A DNA stretch of 46,121 nucleotides from Candidatus Cloacimonadota bacterium (GTDB taxonomy: Bacteria > Cloacimonadota > Cloacimonadia > Cloacimonadales > Cloacimonadaceae). The notes beneath the pieces are model-generated. The model ran no database searches, was not told where the DNA came from, and saw only the letters and a program-made list of their open reading frames with translations. The stretch is taken from NCBI GenBank assembly GCA_029567705.1, contig JAKPXC010000037.1, forward strand, positions 1-46,121. The letters are read 5' to 3'. The position numbers and the translations under genes were made by a program. The stretch's first letter is position 1. Each line of letters opens with the position of its first letter. Below, piece after piece: positions 9,026 through 18,900 of the stretch.

Positions 9026-12000
9026 ATGAATCGAAACCTTGTCCTGTTTTTCTTGTTGTTACTCTGGATCATCTCGATCCCTGCCTTGGGACTTACTGAT
9101 GCCGGGAACGCTTATGCATCAGACCGAACCACTGTCCCCACACCCTATATCCAGAACTTCAATGGTACTTTCCCGCCTTCAGGCTGGGAAAATCCGCCTA
9201 CTTCCGTTTCCTATCCTGAGGGCGGAGGCACGTTTTCCACTTACTTTTATCAACGTTTTTCACAAGCTTATGCTCCGATGAGTTCCAGCATTGCAGGGGC
9301 TATTATCCACCTGATATCCCCGGAGATTCACCTCCCAAATAATGAAACCTGCAGATTATCATTCAAATGGTCTCATGGCCAGCTATCGGGCACGAATCCG
9401 AATTTAGACTTCGGAAGAGTGCTGGTCGAGGCATCAGGCTTTGGTGATACAGTCGTATGGCAACGATTTGGAACTGATTTTAACTCCAATGACGGTTACT
9501 CCAATAGCGACGGGGGTATTCCCGGTTCTGGCGTTCTTGAGAGCATAGACTTGGGAGCTTGGGCGGGTCATGATATCCAAATCATCTTCGAAGCTGTCTC
9601 CAGTTTTGGCCCCTATTGGTATATCGACGACTTTGCAGTGCAACATATAGATTCTACGATCAACAGCTTCCCCTACACTCAAGACTTTGCCTCCACCACC
9701 TTCCCGCCTACCTATTGGTCGGTACCGCAATCCTGGGAAGCTCCGGATTACGTGCCTGCCTGGCGCAGAGACAACAATGCTTATGATGCACCCGGCACCG
9801 GCAGTGCGCTGTTCTCCTTTGCAAATCAACAGACAGGGACTCAGATCATGCTCACCACTCAATACATAGATCTTGGAGCTTATGGCGGCACTCTCGGCTT
9901 TGATTATGCCTATTCGCCTTATCTTGCCGGAAACCCCGCCGAAGAGCTGGATATTGAATACTCCAATACACTTGGGAATAGTTTTTACCCGCTGGCTTCC
10001 TACAACGCAGGCTCCGGAGGCGGGCTGGTGACTGCCACTCCCTACTCCAGCGGATCTTGGACCCCCGCAGCCTCAGACTGGGTACATTCACAAACTATCA
10101 CTCTCCCCCCGGGAACCAAACGTATCCGTTTCAGGGGTACCAGTGCACATAACGGCCGACTCTTTATCGACAATATCAGGCTAGAAAGGCAGCAATTTGC
10201 TTCCGGTACCGGGACTCAGGCAGATCCTTTCACTGTTAGCAGTGCAGAGGATCTGAACCGGATCCGCAATTATCTGGGCTCTGCCTCCTCCCGCACCTAT
10301 TTCAAGCTCATCGCGGATATTGATATGGATACCTTTCTGTCTCCCGGCGGAGAAGGCTATGCAATGTGGGGGACGCAGGGCTGGAATCCCATCGGTAATA
10401 GCACATCCACTATGTTCTACGGTGGTTTGGATGGAGACGGGCACACGATCTCCAACCTCCGCACCTCGTTCTACGAAACATATCATGGTCTGTTTGGGAT
10501 GACGGCTGCAGGCAGTATGATTAAGAACTTGCACCTGAGCAGCTCCTGCAGTATCCTCGGCAATGGTGATACAGGTTCTATCGTTGGCCATAATAAAGGA
10601 ACTATTGAGAATTGCAGCTCAGCAGCTACGGTAAATATCGGAAATGCCACTATCGGCGGAGGAATCTGCGGTAACCATAATGCCGGCTCTATAATCAATT
10701 GTTCTTTTTCCGGCACCGTCTCAAGATCCGCCGCAGGCGTAAATGCAAACAGCCTAGGAGGCATAGCCGGTAGGAATGAAACAAGTGCCGTAATCACTAA
10801 CTGCAGCTCTAGCGGCACCATAACAGGAAGCACCTGGAATGGCGGATTGGTAGGCTGGAATAACGGTACTATTAACCTCAGCTATTCCACAGGAATCGTA
10901 AGCTGCAACAATAACACCATTGGCGGATTGGTGGGCCAAAACCAGGGATCCATCAACAACTCCTATTCCCGGGTGAACGTCACCGGGGCGCATTACATCG
11001 GCGGACTGGTCGGTTACCACGGATCGGGTTCGATTTTAAATTGCTATTCCACCGGGACGGTTTCGGGAGGGCAAAAAGGCGGCTTGATAGGAGCTTCCGG
11101 AGGAACTGTGACCAGCTCTTACTGGGATACCCAAACCAGCGGTATCGCCACCTCCTTTGGCGGCACCGGCAAGACCACGGCTCAGATGCAGACTCAATCC
11201 ACTTATACCGGTTGGGACTTTGGGGTCGAGACAGAAAATGGCACCAATGATTATTGGTTTATGACTACAGAAGACAACGGGACATATCCCTTCCTGATTT
11301 GGGAAAAGGCGGGTGAGCTTCGTGCTCCGATACTCCTTTCTCCCGCAGATCAGGCAACAGCCATGCCCGTCGGCGGCTTCAACCTCAGTTGGTCTCCCAA
11401 TCCTATCGGCCTGGTTCCCAATTGGTACAACGTCTATTTGAGACGCTACAACGCACTTGGCGTAATGGAAGAACGCCTTGTCACCGGCCTTATGAATACC
11501 ACCAGCTTCAATCCCTGCAATTTACCAGGATTTGCTCCGGCTTATGAAGCCACCTGGTACTGGACTGTGGAGGCCGTCCGGCAAGGCACTGTCGTACGCA
11601 GGCTTCCCTTGTGTTCATTCCAGTTTGAACAAGATCCTGTGATTGACACTTTCCCCAGCTCCGAAGACTTCGCCAATCCTGCTTTCCCGCCATATAGCTG
11701 GAGCAATACAGGCTGGGAAAGGCACAGTGTGAACGCCTTTGGTGCCGCAGGAGACGGCTCTGCCAGAGCCTATTTCTACCTTCTGGATATTGGTGTGACG
11801 GTGGATCTGATCACTAAACGCATAGACAATCATGGCCTGGGTGGTAACCTCAGTTTCGATTTTGCTTACACTCCAGACGGCACCAGGATTGACCTCCTAG
11901 AGATCTTGGCATCCACCGATGATGGAGCCAGCTACAGCAGCTTGGCAACCTATACGGGCGGTGTAGATGGAAGCTTGAACACCACTCCTGGTCAGACCAT

Positions 12001-12397
12001 AGAAACAGATTTTGTGCCTTCTGCCTCGCAGTGGGCCACCCGAAGCCTGGCCTTCCCTGCCGGAACAGATTATATCAAGTTCCGCGGCACCAGCGCTCAT
12101 GGCAATAATCTCTTTATCGACAATATCACATTTGATTCACTCCCCCTTCTGTCCCCTTCAAATGTCCAGATCAGCGCAGATTTCTGGGGACAAGGCACCA
12201 TCACCTGGGAGGCAGTGCCCGGAGCCACCTGGTATGGCTTCTATATGGGAACTGATCCCAATAATCTCAGTTACATTGGTTACACCACCCGTCTAATTAT
12301 GTTAGGGGATTTCTTCAATTACGATAAACTATTCTTCCGGATAAGTGCGGGAAATGGAAGCCCGGTGGGCAACGACCTCACCTGGTGGGGCTTCTGA
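9026..12397 (+). CDS. GLUG-repeat secreted surface protein, 1123 aa
   Basis: The ATG at 9026 follows GAGGAG with good spacing, and a strong signal peptide covers residues 1-22. Two jelly-roll (choice-of-anchor-J-like) domains occupy about 36-390; both contain short (Y/F)IDN/D strands typical of the fold. A linker with GTGTQADPF (from 392) leads into a beta-helix of GLUG-type repeats (about 488-705), with units such as GGLVGWNNG, GGLVGQNQG and GGLVGYHGSG. An Fn3-like domain (760-870), a third jelly roll (870-1050) and a last Fn3-like segment follow. There is no YPNPFNP cassette, so its anchoring differs from the 1087-aa and C25 proteins. GLUG repeats are known from bacterial adhesins and IgA-peptidase-like proteins; adhesion is inferred. 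Confidence 0.85.
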   Translation: MNRNLVLFFLLLLWIISIPALGLTDAGNAYASDRTTVPTPYIQNFNGTFPPSGWENPPTSVSYPEGGGTFSTYFYQRFSQAYAPMSSSIAGAIIHLISPEIHLPNNETCRLSFKWSHGQLSGTNPNLDFGRVLVEASGFGDTVVWQRFGTDFNSNDGYSNSDGGIPGSGVLESIDLGAWAGHDIQIIFEAVSSFGPYWYIDDFAVQHIDSTINSFPYTQDFASTTFPPTYWSVPQSWEAPDYVPAWRRDNNAYDAPGTGSALFSFANQQTGTQIMLTTQYIDLGAYGGTLGFDYAYSPYLAGNPAEELDIEYSNTLGNSFYPLASYNAGSGGGLVTATPYSSGSWTPAASDWVHSQTITLPPGTKRIRFRGTSAHNGRLFIDNIRLERQQFASGTGTQADPFTVSSAEDLNRIRNYLGSASSRTYFKLIADIDMDTFLSPGGEGYAMWGTQGWNPIGNSTSTMFYGGLDGDGHTISNLRTSFYETYHGLFGMTAAGSMIKNLHLSSSCSILGNGDTGSIVGHNKGTIENCSSAATVNIGNATIGGGICGNHNAGSIINCSFSGTVSRSAAGVNANSLGGIAGRNETSAVITNCSSSGTITGSTWNGGLVGWNNGTINLSYSTGIVSCNNNTIGGLVGQNQGSINNSYSRVNVTGAHYIGGLVGYHGSGSILNCYSTGTVSGGQKGGLIGASGGTVTSSYWDTQTSGIATSFGGTGKTTAQMQTQSTYTGWDFGVETENGTNDYWFMTTEDNGTYPFLIWEKAGELRAPILLSPADQATAMPVGGFNLSWSPNPIGLVPNWYNVYLRRYNALGVMEERLVTGLMNTTSFNPCNLPGFAPAYEATWYWTVEAVRQGTVVRRLPLCSFQFEQDPVIDTFPSSEDFANPAFPPYSWSNTGWERHSVNAFGAAGDGSARAYFYLLDIGVTVDLITKRIDNHGLGGNLSFDFAYTPDGTRIDLLEILASTDDGASYSSLATYTGGVDGSLNTTPGQTIETDFVPSASQWATRSLAFPAGTDYIKFRGTSAHGNNLFIDNITFDSLPLLSPSNVQISADFWGQGTITWEAVPGATWYGFYMGTDPNNLSYIGYTTRLIMLGDFFNYDKLFFRISAGNGSPVGNDLTWWGF

Positions 12398-12452
12398 GGT
12401 GCTGCAGAACAAGAAGTTACAAGTATCCTCATTCTTTGCTAAAAGATCGGAC

Positions 12453-12479
12453 TTGACAGAAATGTGCCACTGTTATACT
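12453..12479 (+). promoter_or_regulatory. Possible sigma70-type promoter for the SppA-like gene
   Basis: TTGACA (12453-12458) is followed after 15 bp by TATACT (12474-12479), which is preceded by TG one base upstream (extended -10). The spacer is short, and the downstream ATG is at 12631, giving a leader of about 145 nt. Confidence 0.35.
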
Positions 12480-12630
12480 TGGCTACAACAGTGCATCAGT
12501 GAAACGGTGTATAGCGGTCAGATTGTGATTGACAGAATGTCCTTGGGGCATCGAAAGTGTCACAGATTACCAATAAATATCGCCAGCTGAAACACAGAAT
12601 AGTTTGAGATTAATCCTTAAGGAGGATACG

Positions 12631-15087
12631 ATGCCAAGAAGCACACGTCTTTTACTCTTGCTCTTGCTTATCAGCCTGAGCACCCTCGCCTGGGCGGATA
12701 ATCCCGCCGGGGCTTTCCGGATACAGAATTATGATCTGCCTATTGCTACTGCAGACAATCTCTTCAGTCCCCTGATCAACCCTTCTCTGCTGGGAACAGG
12801 GTGGTCAAATGGCCTTGGTTGGGCTCAGCTCAATGACAACGAAAAATGGCAGGATCACTATTGGTTCTATGCCAATATGGACGGCTTATCCTACGTATTG
12901 GAACACGATAACGGCGTGGATTACCACACCTTTGCCACCGGTTCTGAGCTCTTTGAGCAAAACGTCTTCCCAAATCTATACGTTGGCACTTCATACCGCT
13001 GGAGAAACTCCAATTCCGGAAGGGGAGATTTTCGCTCTGCGCTCACCTATCGTCCTCTTGATGCAGCTTCTCTGGCTTTCAGGCTGGATAATCCGCACAA
13101 AGCCTCACCTTCCTACAGAGCCGGCTTGGGATTGCGTCCTCTGGCATTGATCAGCCCCGCCAACGACTACCGTCTGGAACTCACAGCAGATTTTGATTAT
13201 GCCAAAGACCTGGCCGGAGATGGAGATTACAAAGTCTTCAAGCCCAGCCTGGGAATCAATACTCAGGTGCTGGATGGTATCATGCTGGGTGCCAGCTACA
13301 ATATGGAGACCGAATCCACCTTCCTGAACTTCTCCCTCAGAGCTAAGACCAACGAGATTGGCACAGTTGTGAGAATGCACGAAGATGATAACTACGGTCT
13401 GGGTTACCTGCACTTGGGAGAGAGCACTTTCAAGCCTTTCCTGGGCATCCAACCTCAAGCCTGGTACAATATGGGTCTGAAGGGTGATTTGGTGACCTAC
13501 AAAGCCCCCAAATACAGCCTGGGGCCCATCTCCATCTTTGAAGGCGGGCAGTACAGCATCGAAGAGATGATTGAGAAGCTGGAGCTGGCAGCAGCCGATG
13601 ACGCCATCCAGGGCATAGCCCTCATCAACCCTTCTTTCAGTGCTTCCTTTGCTTTACAGCAGGAATTACTCACAGCCTTCCGCAATTTCAAAGCCACGGG
13701 CAAGAAAGTTGCAGTTTATAGCGATAACCTCACAAACGGCGGATATATCTTTGCTGCTTCCGTGGCCGACAAGATCTATCTCAATCCCATGGGTAGCCTG
13801 GATTTGCGCGGCATTGCCGTAAACAGCCCCTATCTGCATGATCTCCTTGATAGCATCGGCCTGGAAGTGATCAATTTCCGCAGCCATGCCTACAAGACAG
13901 CCGGAAACATGTTTAGCGAAAGCGAAATGAGCCCTGCCGAACGGGAGATGTATGAATCCCTGCTGGGCAGCATTTACGACCAGATGATCGAGCAGGTCAC
14001 AACCGGACGCGGAGAGCGCTTGGAAGGCAGCCTGCGTGATCTGATTGACCAAGGACCTTATTATATTGCACAGAATGCAGTGGATAACGGCCTGATCGAT
14101 GGTCTGATCTATCAGGATGAATTTGCCAAGACTCTGAAGACCGAATTTGGCTTCAATAGAATGACAGCAAATCCTGCAGATGATGTGGATTACAGCTGGG
14201 CACAACCCCGTACTCAGCAGATTGCCGTAATCTATGCACAGGGCAATATCGTGATGGGCAAAGGCACTCCCGGCCAGAAGATTGCTCACGCCACGATCGT
14301 GGAACAGATCAGAGCTGCCAGAAGGAATCCGGACTACAAAGGCATCATCCTCAGAGTGGATAGCGGTGGCGGTTCTGCACAAGCTTCAGACATCATTCTC
14401 AGAGAGTTGGAACTGGCACAAAGCGAAAACCACAAGCCTGTAGTTGTTTCCATGGCCGGAGTGGCCGGAAGCGGTGGATACTATATCGCCTGCGGAGCAG
14501 ATCGCATTGTGGCAGATCCTGCCACTATCACAGGTTCCATCGGTGTGATTGGTATGGCTTTCAATGCCGAACGTGCCTTCCGCAAAATCCGCCTGAACTG
14601 GTCTACCGTGAAGATGGGCGAACGCTCCGATCTGGGCTCCATGAACCGTGCCTGGACTGATGCTGAGAAGCAGATTATGACAGATGTGATCGAGCATACT
14701 TATCATGACTTCATCAGCAAAGTGGATGCCGGACGTGAATCCATGGATTTGGACGCCGTTCACCGTCATGCCCAGGGAAGAGTCTGGACTGGTGCTCAAG
14801 CCTTGCAGATCGGACTTATCGATGCTCTGGGTGGCATGGATGTAGCCTTGGAGCAGATGAGAGAACTCACCGGAATCACCGGAGAGATTGATCTGGTGGA
14901 TGCCACCACTTCAGATAGAGGATTCAGCATCACCATGAAATCCAATCCTCTTTCTGCTTTCCTGCCGGTGGACGAACTGGAAAGCCTGACCGAGGAATAT
15001 CTGAAAATCTATGAGCTCTATCGGGACTACGGTACTGAGAACGTTCTGATGCTCAGCCCCATGAGCCTGAACCAGATAGAATTCTAA
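12631..15087 (+). CDS. sppA: SppA-like signal-peptide peptidase (S49) with N-terminal barrel-like region
   Basis: The ATG at 12631 has AAGGAGG seven bases upstream, which favours it over the ATG nine codons earlier. A signal peptide (1-22) is followed by about 265 residues of beta-strand-like sequence beginning with the outer-membrane-protein-like SPLINPSLLGTGW (46-58), not found in ordinary SppA. The tandem S49 halves follow: residues about 300-505 supply the general-base Lys in SHAYKTAGN (Lys422) and 530-745 the nucleophile in AGSGGYY (Ser614), matching the Lys/Ser dyad of long-form SppA. Canonical SppA is anchored in the inner membrane and degrades cleaved signal peptides; the added region suggests a different, perhaps outer-membrane, location (inference). 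It is monocistronic with its own terminator. Confidence 0.88.
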   Translation: MPRSTRLLLLLLLISLSTLAWADNPAGAFRIQNYDLPIATADNLFSPLINPSLLGTGWSNGLGWAQLNDNEKWQDHYWFYANMDGLSYVLEHDNGVDYHTFATGSELFEQNVFPNLYVGTSYRWRNSNSGRGDFRSALTYRPLDAASLAFRLDNPHKASPSYRAGLGLRPLALISPANDYRLELTADFDYAKDLAGDGDYKVFKPSLGINTQVLDGIMLGASYNMETESTFLNFSLRAKTNEIGTVVRMHEDDNYGLGYLHLGESTFKPFLGIQPQAWYNMGLKGDLVTYKAPKYSLGPISIFEGGQYSIEEMIEKLELAAADDAIQGIALINPSFSASFALQQELLTAFRNFKATGKKVAVYSDNLTNGGYIFAASVADKIYLNPMGSLDLRGIAVNSPYLHDLLDSIGLEVINFRSHAYKTAGNMFSESEMSPAEREMYESLLGSIYDQMIEQVTTGRGERLEGSLRDLIDQGPYYIAQNAVDNGLIDGLIYQDEFAKTLKTEFGFNRMTANPADDVDYSWAQPRTQQIAVIYAQGNIVMGKGTPGQKIAHATIVEQIRAARRNPDYKGIILRVDSGGGSAQASDIILRELELAQSENHKPVVVSMAGVAGSGGYYIACGADRIVADPATITGSIGVIGMAFNAERAFRKIRLNWSTVKMGERSDLGSMNRAWTDAEKQIMTDVIEHTYHDFISKVDAGRESMDLDAVHRHAQGRVWTGAQALQIGLIDALGGMDVALEQMRELTGITGEIDLVDATTSDRGFSITMKSNPLSAFLPVDELESLTEEYLKIYELYRDYGTENVLMLSPMSLNQIEF

Positions 15088-15110
15088 AGAAACGTCTATT
15101 ATCAATAGAA

Positions 15111-15139
15111 GAGAACCCTGCGGGGTTCTCTTTTTTTTT
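15111..15139 (+). terminator. Rho-independent terminator after the SppA-like gene
   Basis: An 8-bp perfect stem GAGAACCC / GGGTTCTC (15111-15118 with 15123-15130) with loop TGCG is followed by nine T residues, 23 bp downstream of the stop at 15087. Confidence 0.93.
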
Positions 15140-15151
15140 GTGAAGCTTTTG

Positions 15152-15205
15152 ATGGACGGTATGGACGATATGGACGGTATGGACGGTATAGACAATATGG
15201 ACAAT
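15152..15205. repeat. Six tandem copies of a 9-bp unit
   Basis: Six consecutive 9-mers of the form ATGGACGGT with variants (ATGGACGAT, ATAGACAAT, ATGGACAAT) occupy exactly 54 bp just after the terminator. The period is a multiple of three, but no ribosome site or surrounding reading frame supports coding. A variable-number minisatellite is likely. Confidence 0.85.
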
Positions 15206-15499
15206 GCCACTAGACTCGAGGGATAGCCTCTTTTACTTCTTTACTCTGTTTGAATAAAGAACCCTCTGCTGTTCTCTGTGTCCTCTGTGGTTAAGAAGTG
15301 GTGGAGTGTGGATTGGGGTGCGAATCTCCGAATTGGCACAGCGGCCGAAGGTCTCTCCCAAGATATACAAAGAGTTAAGTGGGGTTGAGGATGATCTGAT
15401 AGGCCCAGTCATCACCAGTCCTTCTCTCTATGTCTCAAGTTCAAACTGAATGAGTACAACACCGGCATCATCGCTGATTCTTGGGGCTCACCAGGTAAG

Positions 15500-15709
15500 C
15501 ACCCTGAAGGGGTGCCATCAGCAAGCCCGGGGCGAAGCCCCGGGGTAACAGCATGATATAAGGGATTTTACGTGCTAATCCGCTCCCCATAGCTGGAAAA
15601 TCGGAGATTTTCCAGCTATGGGGAGCGGATCTTGTTAAAATATACGTAAACATCATATATTCCCAGGGCTTACGCCCTGGGCTAGCATATTATCACCCCT
15701 CCGGGGTTT
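15500..15709. repeat. 210-bp near-symmetric composite palindrome
   Basis: The centre is a perfect 25-bp inverted repeat (15578-15602 with 15606-15630) with a 3-bp loop GGA. On both sides lie matching smaller hairpins in mirrored order: CCCGGGGCGAAGCCCCGGG (left, about 15525) against CCCAGGGCTTACGCCCTGGG (right, about 15662), and an outer pair CACCCTGAAGGGGTG (15500-15514) against CACCCCTCCGGGG (15694-15706). The two flanks are therefore inverted imperfect copies around one centre. Similar GGGC(T/G)TACGCCC-type motifs occur as intergenic repeats in other phyla. Confidence 0.8.
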
Positions 15710-15798
15710 ATCAGCGTCCGTAAACTCCGGGAGAATTGTGCTATCAAAGTGGACTATGTCAACAAGCTGCACTTGTTACTCGTCACTCACCCACTTGT

Positions 15799-15883
15799 CG
15801 CCGACTCTTCACCGTGTCTTGCAGGACTCTTCCCGAGCAAAGTGTTCGGGAAGAGTCCTGCAAGACACGGTGAAGAGTCGGCG
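15799..15883. repeat. Palindromic repeat family, copy A (perfect 38-bp arms)
   Basis: Arms 15799-15836 and 15846-15883 are exact reverse complements around a 9-nt loop (GCAAAGTGT, which can pair further to leave a 3-nt loop). The element begins CGCCGACTCTTC and its mirror ends GAAGAGTCGGCG. Related copies lie at 27903-27986 and 45736-45824. A GTTACTCGTCACT word precedes it at 15775, as it does the copy at 45736. Confidence 0.93.
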
Positions 15884-15903
15884 AGAAATGAGATTGATAT
15901 AGC

Positions 15904-15931
15904 AAAGCCCCGACTAAGAAGCCGGGGCTTT
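15904..15931 (-). terminator. Probable terminator hairpin of the 1817-aa C25 gene
   Basis: A 9-bp perfect stem AAAGCCCCG / CGGGGCTTT (15904-15912 with 15923-15931) sits 19 bp after the minus-strand stop at 15950. The T-tract on the minus strand is short, so termination strength is uncertain. Confidence 0.55.
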
Positions 15932-15949
15932 ATCAATTGTGTGGTTACA

Positions 15950-18900
15950 TTATTTTATCAGCATGGCTTTCTTTACTATGTTCTTATCCGCAGTTTGCAG
16001 ACGATAGAAATATACACCGGAGGCAACGCCTCTGCCGGATTCATCTCTTCCGTTCCAAACAAAGCTGTGCGAACCCGCAGAGAGCTGGGAATTAACCAGA
16101 GTTCTCACGACCTGTCCGCGTAGGTTGTAGATGGACAGCCGGGCTGAGCCTGGCTGAGCCAGGTTGAAGCGGATAGTCGTTTCGGGATTGAAGGGGTTGG
16201 GGTAGTTATTGAACAGAGTTGTAACCATAGAATTATGGGGATCATCGCTACTCACAGCCGGGTATTCAAAGCTTATGAACTCGCTGGGAGCGCTGTTTCC
16301 TTGATCGTATTTGGCTTCGATGTAGTAGCTATAGGTTCCATCCTGCAGAATCGGTTCACTATAGACCGGCTCTGCAAACACGCCCAGATGCTCATAATGT
16401 CCGGCATTGATCCTTCTGTAGATATTGTAGCCCTGCAGTGTGTAAGCTCCGGGCTCAGGAACATCCCAGGTGAGGATCATTTGGGACTCGACGAAGGTAT
16501 ACGCCGGGTTTGTGATGGGAGCGAAATATCCCAGATCGAAGTTGTAGTTATAGACGGGAGCATCCAGACTCAGGGCGAAGGAGGGGCTTACCTGGCTGTT
16601 ATAGCCTTCAGAGAGCGCTGTCAGGGTGTAAACTCCATCGGGAAGGTATATGCTGTAGTTGCCATCTTCATCAGCGTTTACCACAGTATTGTTTGATGCA
16701 ATCACCTTAATCTTGTTCAGCTCGGCATCGGCATTATCGCTGGTGATGGTTCCGGTTGCAACACAGGCAAAATCTATGAAGCCATTGGTCTGCACGTCGT
16801 CTATGAACCATCCCGGAGCTTCGAGGCCCTGATCTGAGGCCATAGTCCACTTGAAGCGGACTACTTGATTGGAATAAGCAGAGAGGTTGAAGCGTGCCAG
16901 TGTCCAGGCAGACAAAGTGCTGGAGTAGCCGGGTTCTCCCAGTGCCACCACATTGCTGGCGGAATAACCGCCTTCCGGTTGGAGAAGAGTCCAGGTGCTG
17001 CCGTTGTTTGTGGATATCTTGACGTTACCGCCATCGTACATGCTTTCAAATTCATAGCGATGCCAGAATTCCAGCACGTAGTTCTGACCCACATAGATAT
17101 CTGGAGAAATCAATGTGATGTTTTGGTTCGGCAGATAGTTCGAGTTCAATCTGGTTCCCCAGACGGCTACTCCGGAATGGGCTCCGGCATAGCTGGAACC
17201 GCCCCATTCCCATCCACCATCAGTAGGTGTGGCATAGAAGGCGCCATTATCAGTTTCAAAATCCTCACTCATTCCGGTGGAACCAACCGATAGCATGACC
17301 TGTTGGTTCTGGGCACTGATCAGTTCTCCCAGGAATGTCAGATAGAAAGTGATGAAATTGCCCATTTGCACGTTTGGCCCCAAGGTAAGGGTGTAAACGG
17401 CCTGCACGGTCTTTCCTGCAGGTATCTCAGGGATCAGGACATCGGTATTGATCAGAGTAACATTAGCGTCCAGACAGGTAATATAGCTGGTGAGGTTTCT
17501 GGCATTCACTTCGGAATTATTCTGATAGTTCACGACCAGCTTGATCGTTTCGCTGGCTTCTGCCAGGCCGTTACCGTTTCCATCCAGATCGTTCAGATAG
17601 ACCTTGCTGATGCCGACAGCAGGTTTCTGCACCGTGAAACTGATGGGATACTGCCAGCTATTGAGGCTGGTGTTGACGTTGCAGATCAGGCTTACTACAT
17701 GATCGTCCGGGCAATTCTCGGAGATGATAAGCTGAATAGGAACTGTATTGATTCCATATCCGCTGCCTTCGATGTTATTGTATGTGCTTTGATTGTTTAC
17801 TACCGTTACATACGGATTGGAGAGGGCTCCCACCAGGCTTACTTCCGTGGCGGTATTGAGCCCGATGTTATTGAGCTTCACACCCAAATCCACAGTTTCC
17901 CCCGGCTCTACCAGGCCGTCCATGTTCTGATCGTTGAGGATCACTTCACCGATTACCAGGTGGGCATTCTGATGAAGAACAGGCAGGGTGGTGATCATCA
18001 GGGCTTTTTGGTTTGATAGCGGAGCAGCTGTGAGAGGATAGGTATTGTTATACGAGTACTCCAGGCCACGGGTGTTGGTGTGGTCTTTGATACCAATTGT
18101 GGCATAGTTGCCATGAACCGGAGTGTATCCGCCACCGCCTGTATCCACATTATTAAAGGTTTGGTATTGGATCTTGATCTTACCATCACCCAAACCTGTG
18201 GGGTAATAGAGCGGATCGTAGAAGATCACCTGGAAGGTCTCCAGAGAACTGGTGCTGAAGCCATTACGCATTTTATAATACTCTACAATGAAGGTATGAT
18301 CGGCTTCATTGAAGTACTTCAGAATGGCTGCATCTCCGGCAAAACACATATCATCCCAGAAGGGAGCAATCATCGGAGAGGGTCCCATGGCACCGGGTAA
18401 ACGATAGTTTCTGAATTCGCCATTGGCAGAAGCTCCCATGGCAATGAAGCCATTGCTGCAGACGGAGATCTGGCTGTAGTCTACTCCGTAGAACTTGAAA
18501 GTGAAGGGTAAATCTACTGTCTTGATGGAGGTAGATCCGTTGGGATCACCTTCATCGTATGTATCGTGATTATCGTTGTAACCAGTGATGACTGAGCCGC
18601 TGCCACCCAAGCTGGGGTTTATCTCAAGCCACTCATAAGTGGGGCAATCGGGATAGGCAGTATCGGTTTCATCGTAGATGAAGTATCCGTAGGAATCTGG
18701 GCCCATGGGTGAGTTTTGAGCAGGAGTGCCTACGGGAATATTGAAGTTTACAGTTTGCTCAAAGCCCAGATCGTTAAACAGCCTGAGGCTGAAAGGTATC
18801 TGCATACCGGGTACCAAAGCAGCCCGGGCAAAGAGTCCGTAACCATCCACCGAACCGGCTGTGCCATTGGCCATCACATTGCCGAAGAAGGAAAGAGAGT

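Larger units (their letters stand above)
15088..15949. other. Palindrome-rich noncoding region
   Basis: This 862-bp region between convergent genes holds a terminator (15111-15139), a six-unit 9-bp tandem repeat (15152-15205), a sequence resembling the widespread CTCTGTGTCCTCTGTGGTTAA intergenic repeat (near 15273-15293), a 210-bp near-symmetric palindrome (15500-15709), a perfect 38-bp inverted repeat (15799-15883) and a minus-strand hairpin (15904-15931). No credible coding sequence was found. Confidence 0.75.

Noticed and set aside
13666-14382. A 238-codon minus-strand open frame opposite the SppA-like gene
   Set aside because: It mirrors the conserved S49 domain of the real gene and has no ribosome site or recognisable motif.
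15152-15205. Possible CRISPR-like repeat array
   Set aside because: Units are 9 bp, directly adjoining and without spacers, and no cas gene is in the window.
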